DNA of 64,000 nucleotides from Rhodobacterales bacterium (GTDB taxonomy: Bacteria > Pseudomonadota > Alphaproteobacteria > Rhizobiales > Stappiaceae), in the NCBI GenBank assembly GCA_008107755.1, contig VIRH01000148.1, positions 1 to 64,000 on the forward strand, in the 5' to 3' direction. The position numbers and the translations under genes are program-made. The notes under the pieces were generated by a model, which was not told the origin of the DNA, made no database searches, and was given only the letters and a program-made list of their open reading frames with translations. Within the stretch, counting starts at the first letter, position 1; each line of letters begins with the position of its first letter. Of this stretch, positions 63,307-64,000 are shown one piece after another.

Positions 63307-64000
<694 letters not shown>

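Overview
The window looks like chromosomal DNA of a GC-rich alphaproteobacterium. The evidence is the gene content: an fdh operon with DUF3305/DUF3306/TorD partners, HutF-type histidine degradation, Smo-type polyol uptake, tripartite tricarboxylate transport, a liv operon with a DUF6867 gene, and a RirA-style iron box (TGA-N9-TCA) in front of hmuTUV. A marine Hyphomicrobiales member such as Stappiaceae (Roseibium/Labrenzia-like) would fit, but that is inference. I recognised no rRNA, tRNA, CRISPR, prophage or complete insertion sequence.

Layout. 1-3.6 kb: a 5'-truncated dienelactone-hydrolase-like fragment next to a short inverted repeat, a secreted beta-lactamase-fold serine hydrolase, and an orphan gene with a degenerate zincin-like motif. 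3.7-18.2 kb: a large formate dehydrogenase region. It has a minus-strand accessory operon (DUF6494, ApbC/Mrp, lipoate-ligase-like DUF4444, DUF6505), a cytochrome c-like protein, a poly-ferredoxin, and a plus-strand series DUF3305-DUF3306-TorD-small Tat protein-FdhA-FdhB-cytochrome b-WD40/cytochrome c fusion-42-aa membrane peptide. 18.5-20.8 kb: a tungstate-type ABC transporter (tupBCA) that probably supplies the metal for FdhA. 21.1-28.5 kb: the histidine utilisation genes hutIHGU, divergent from hutF-hutC. 28.5-32.4 kb: an AT-richer accessory stretch with a HEPN-like orphan, a glutathione transferase and a LuxR solo flanked by related palindromes. 32.5-39.1 kb: tctCBA with the two-component system TctDE and a co-encoded periplasmic binding protein. 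39.2-42.6 kb: haem ABC importer hmuTUV and a TlpA-like thioredoxin. 42.8-51.0 kb: sorbitol/mannitol uptake and oxidation (smoEFGK, smoS, mtlK) with a SorC-type regulator and a HAD phosphatase. 51.1-57.3 kb: a tightly packed five-gene operon of a long coiled-coil protein, an unknown protein, an AAA+ ATPase, a DUF6638 protein and a DUF1523 membrane protein. 57.5-61.2 kb: an EmrAB-like efflux pair and a secreted unknown. 61.5-64 kb: livK, a DUF6867 gene and the start of a liv operon cut by the window edge.

How the parts work together. The formate dehydrogenase cluster is the largest coherent unit: metal uptake (tup), Fe-S delivery (ApbC), chaperoning (TorD), a catalytic heterotrimer and several extra redox proteins. 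hut, smo, tct, hmu and liv are nutrient-acquisition modules, each with its own local control.

The best candidate for an undescribed system is the AAA+/coiled-coil/DUF6638/DUF1523 operon at 51.1-57.3 kb, which has a perfect 9-bp-arm palindrome just upstream. Next are the HEPN-like orphan at 28.7 kb and the WD40-cytochrome c fusion with its overlapping mini-gene at 16.6-18.2 kb.
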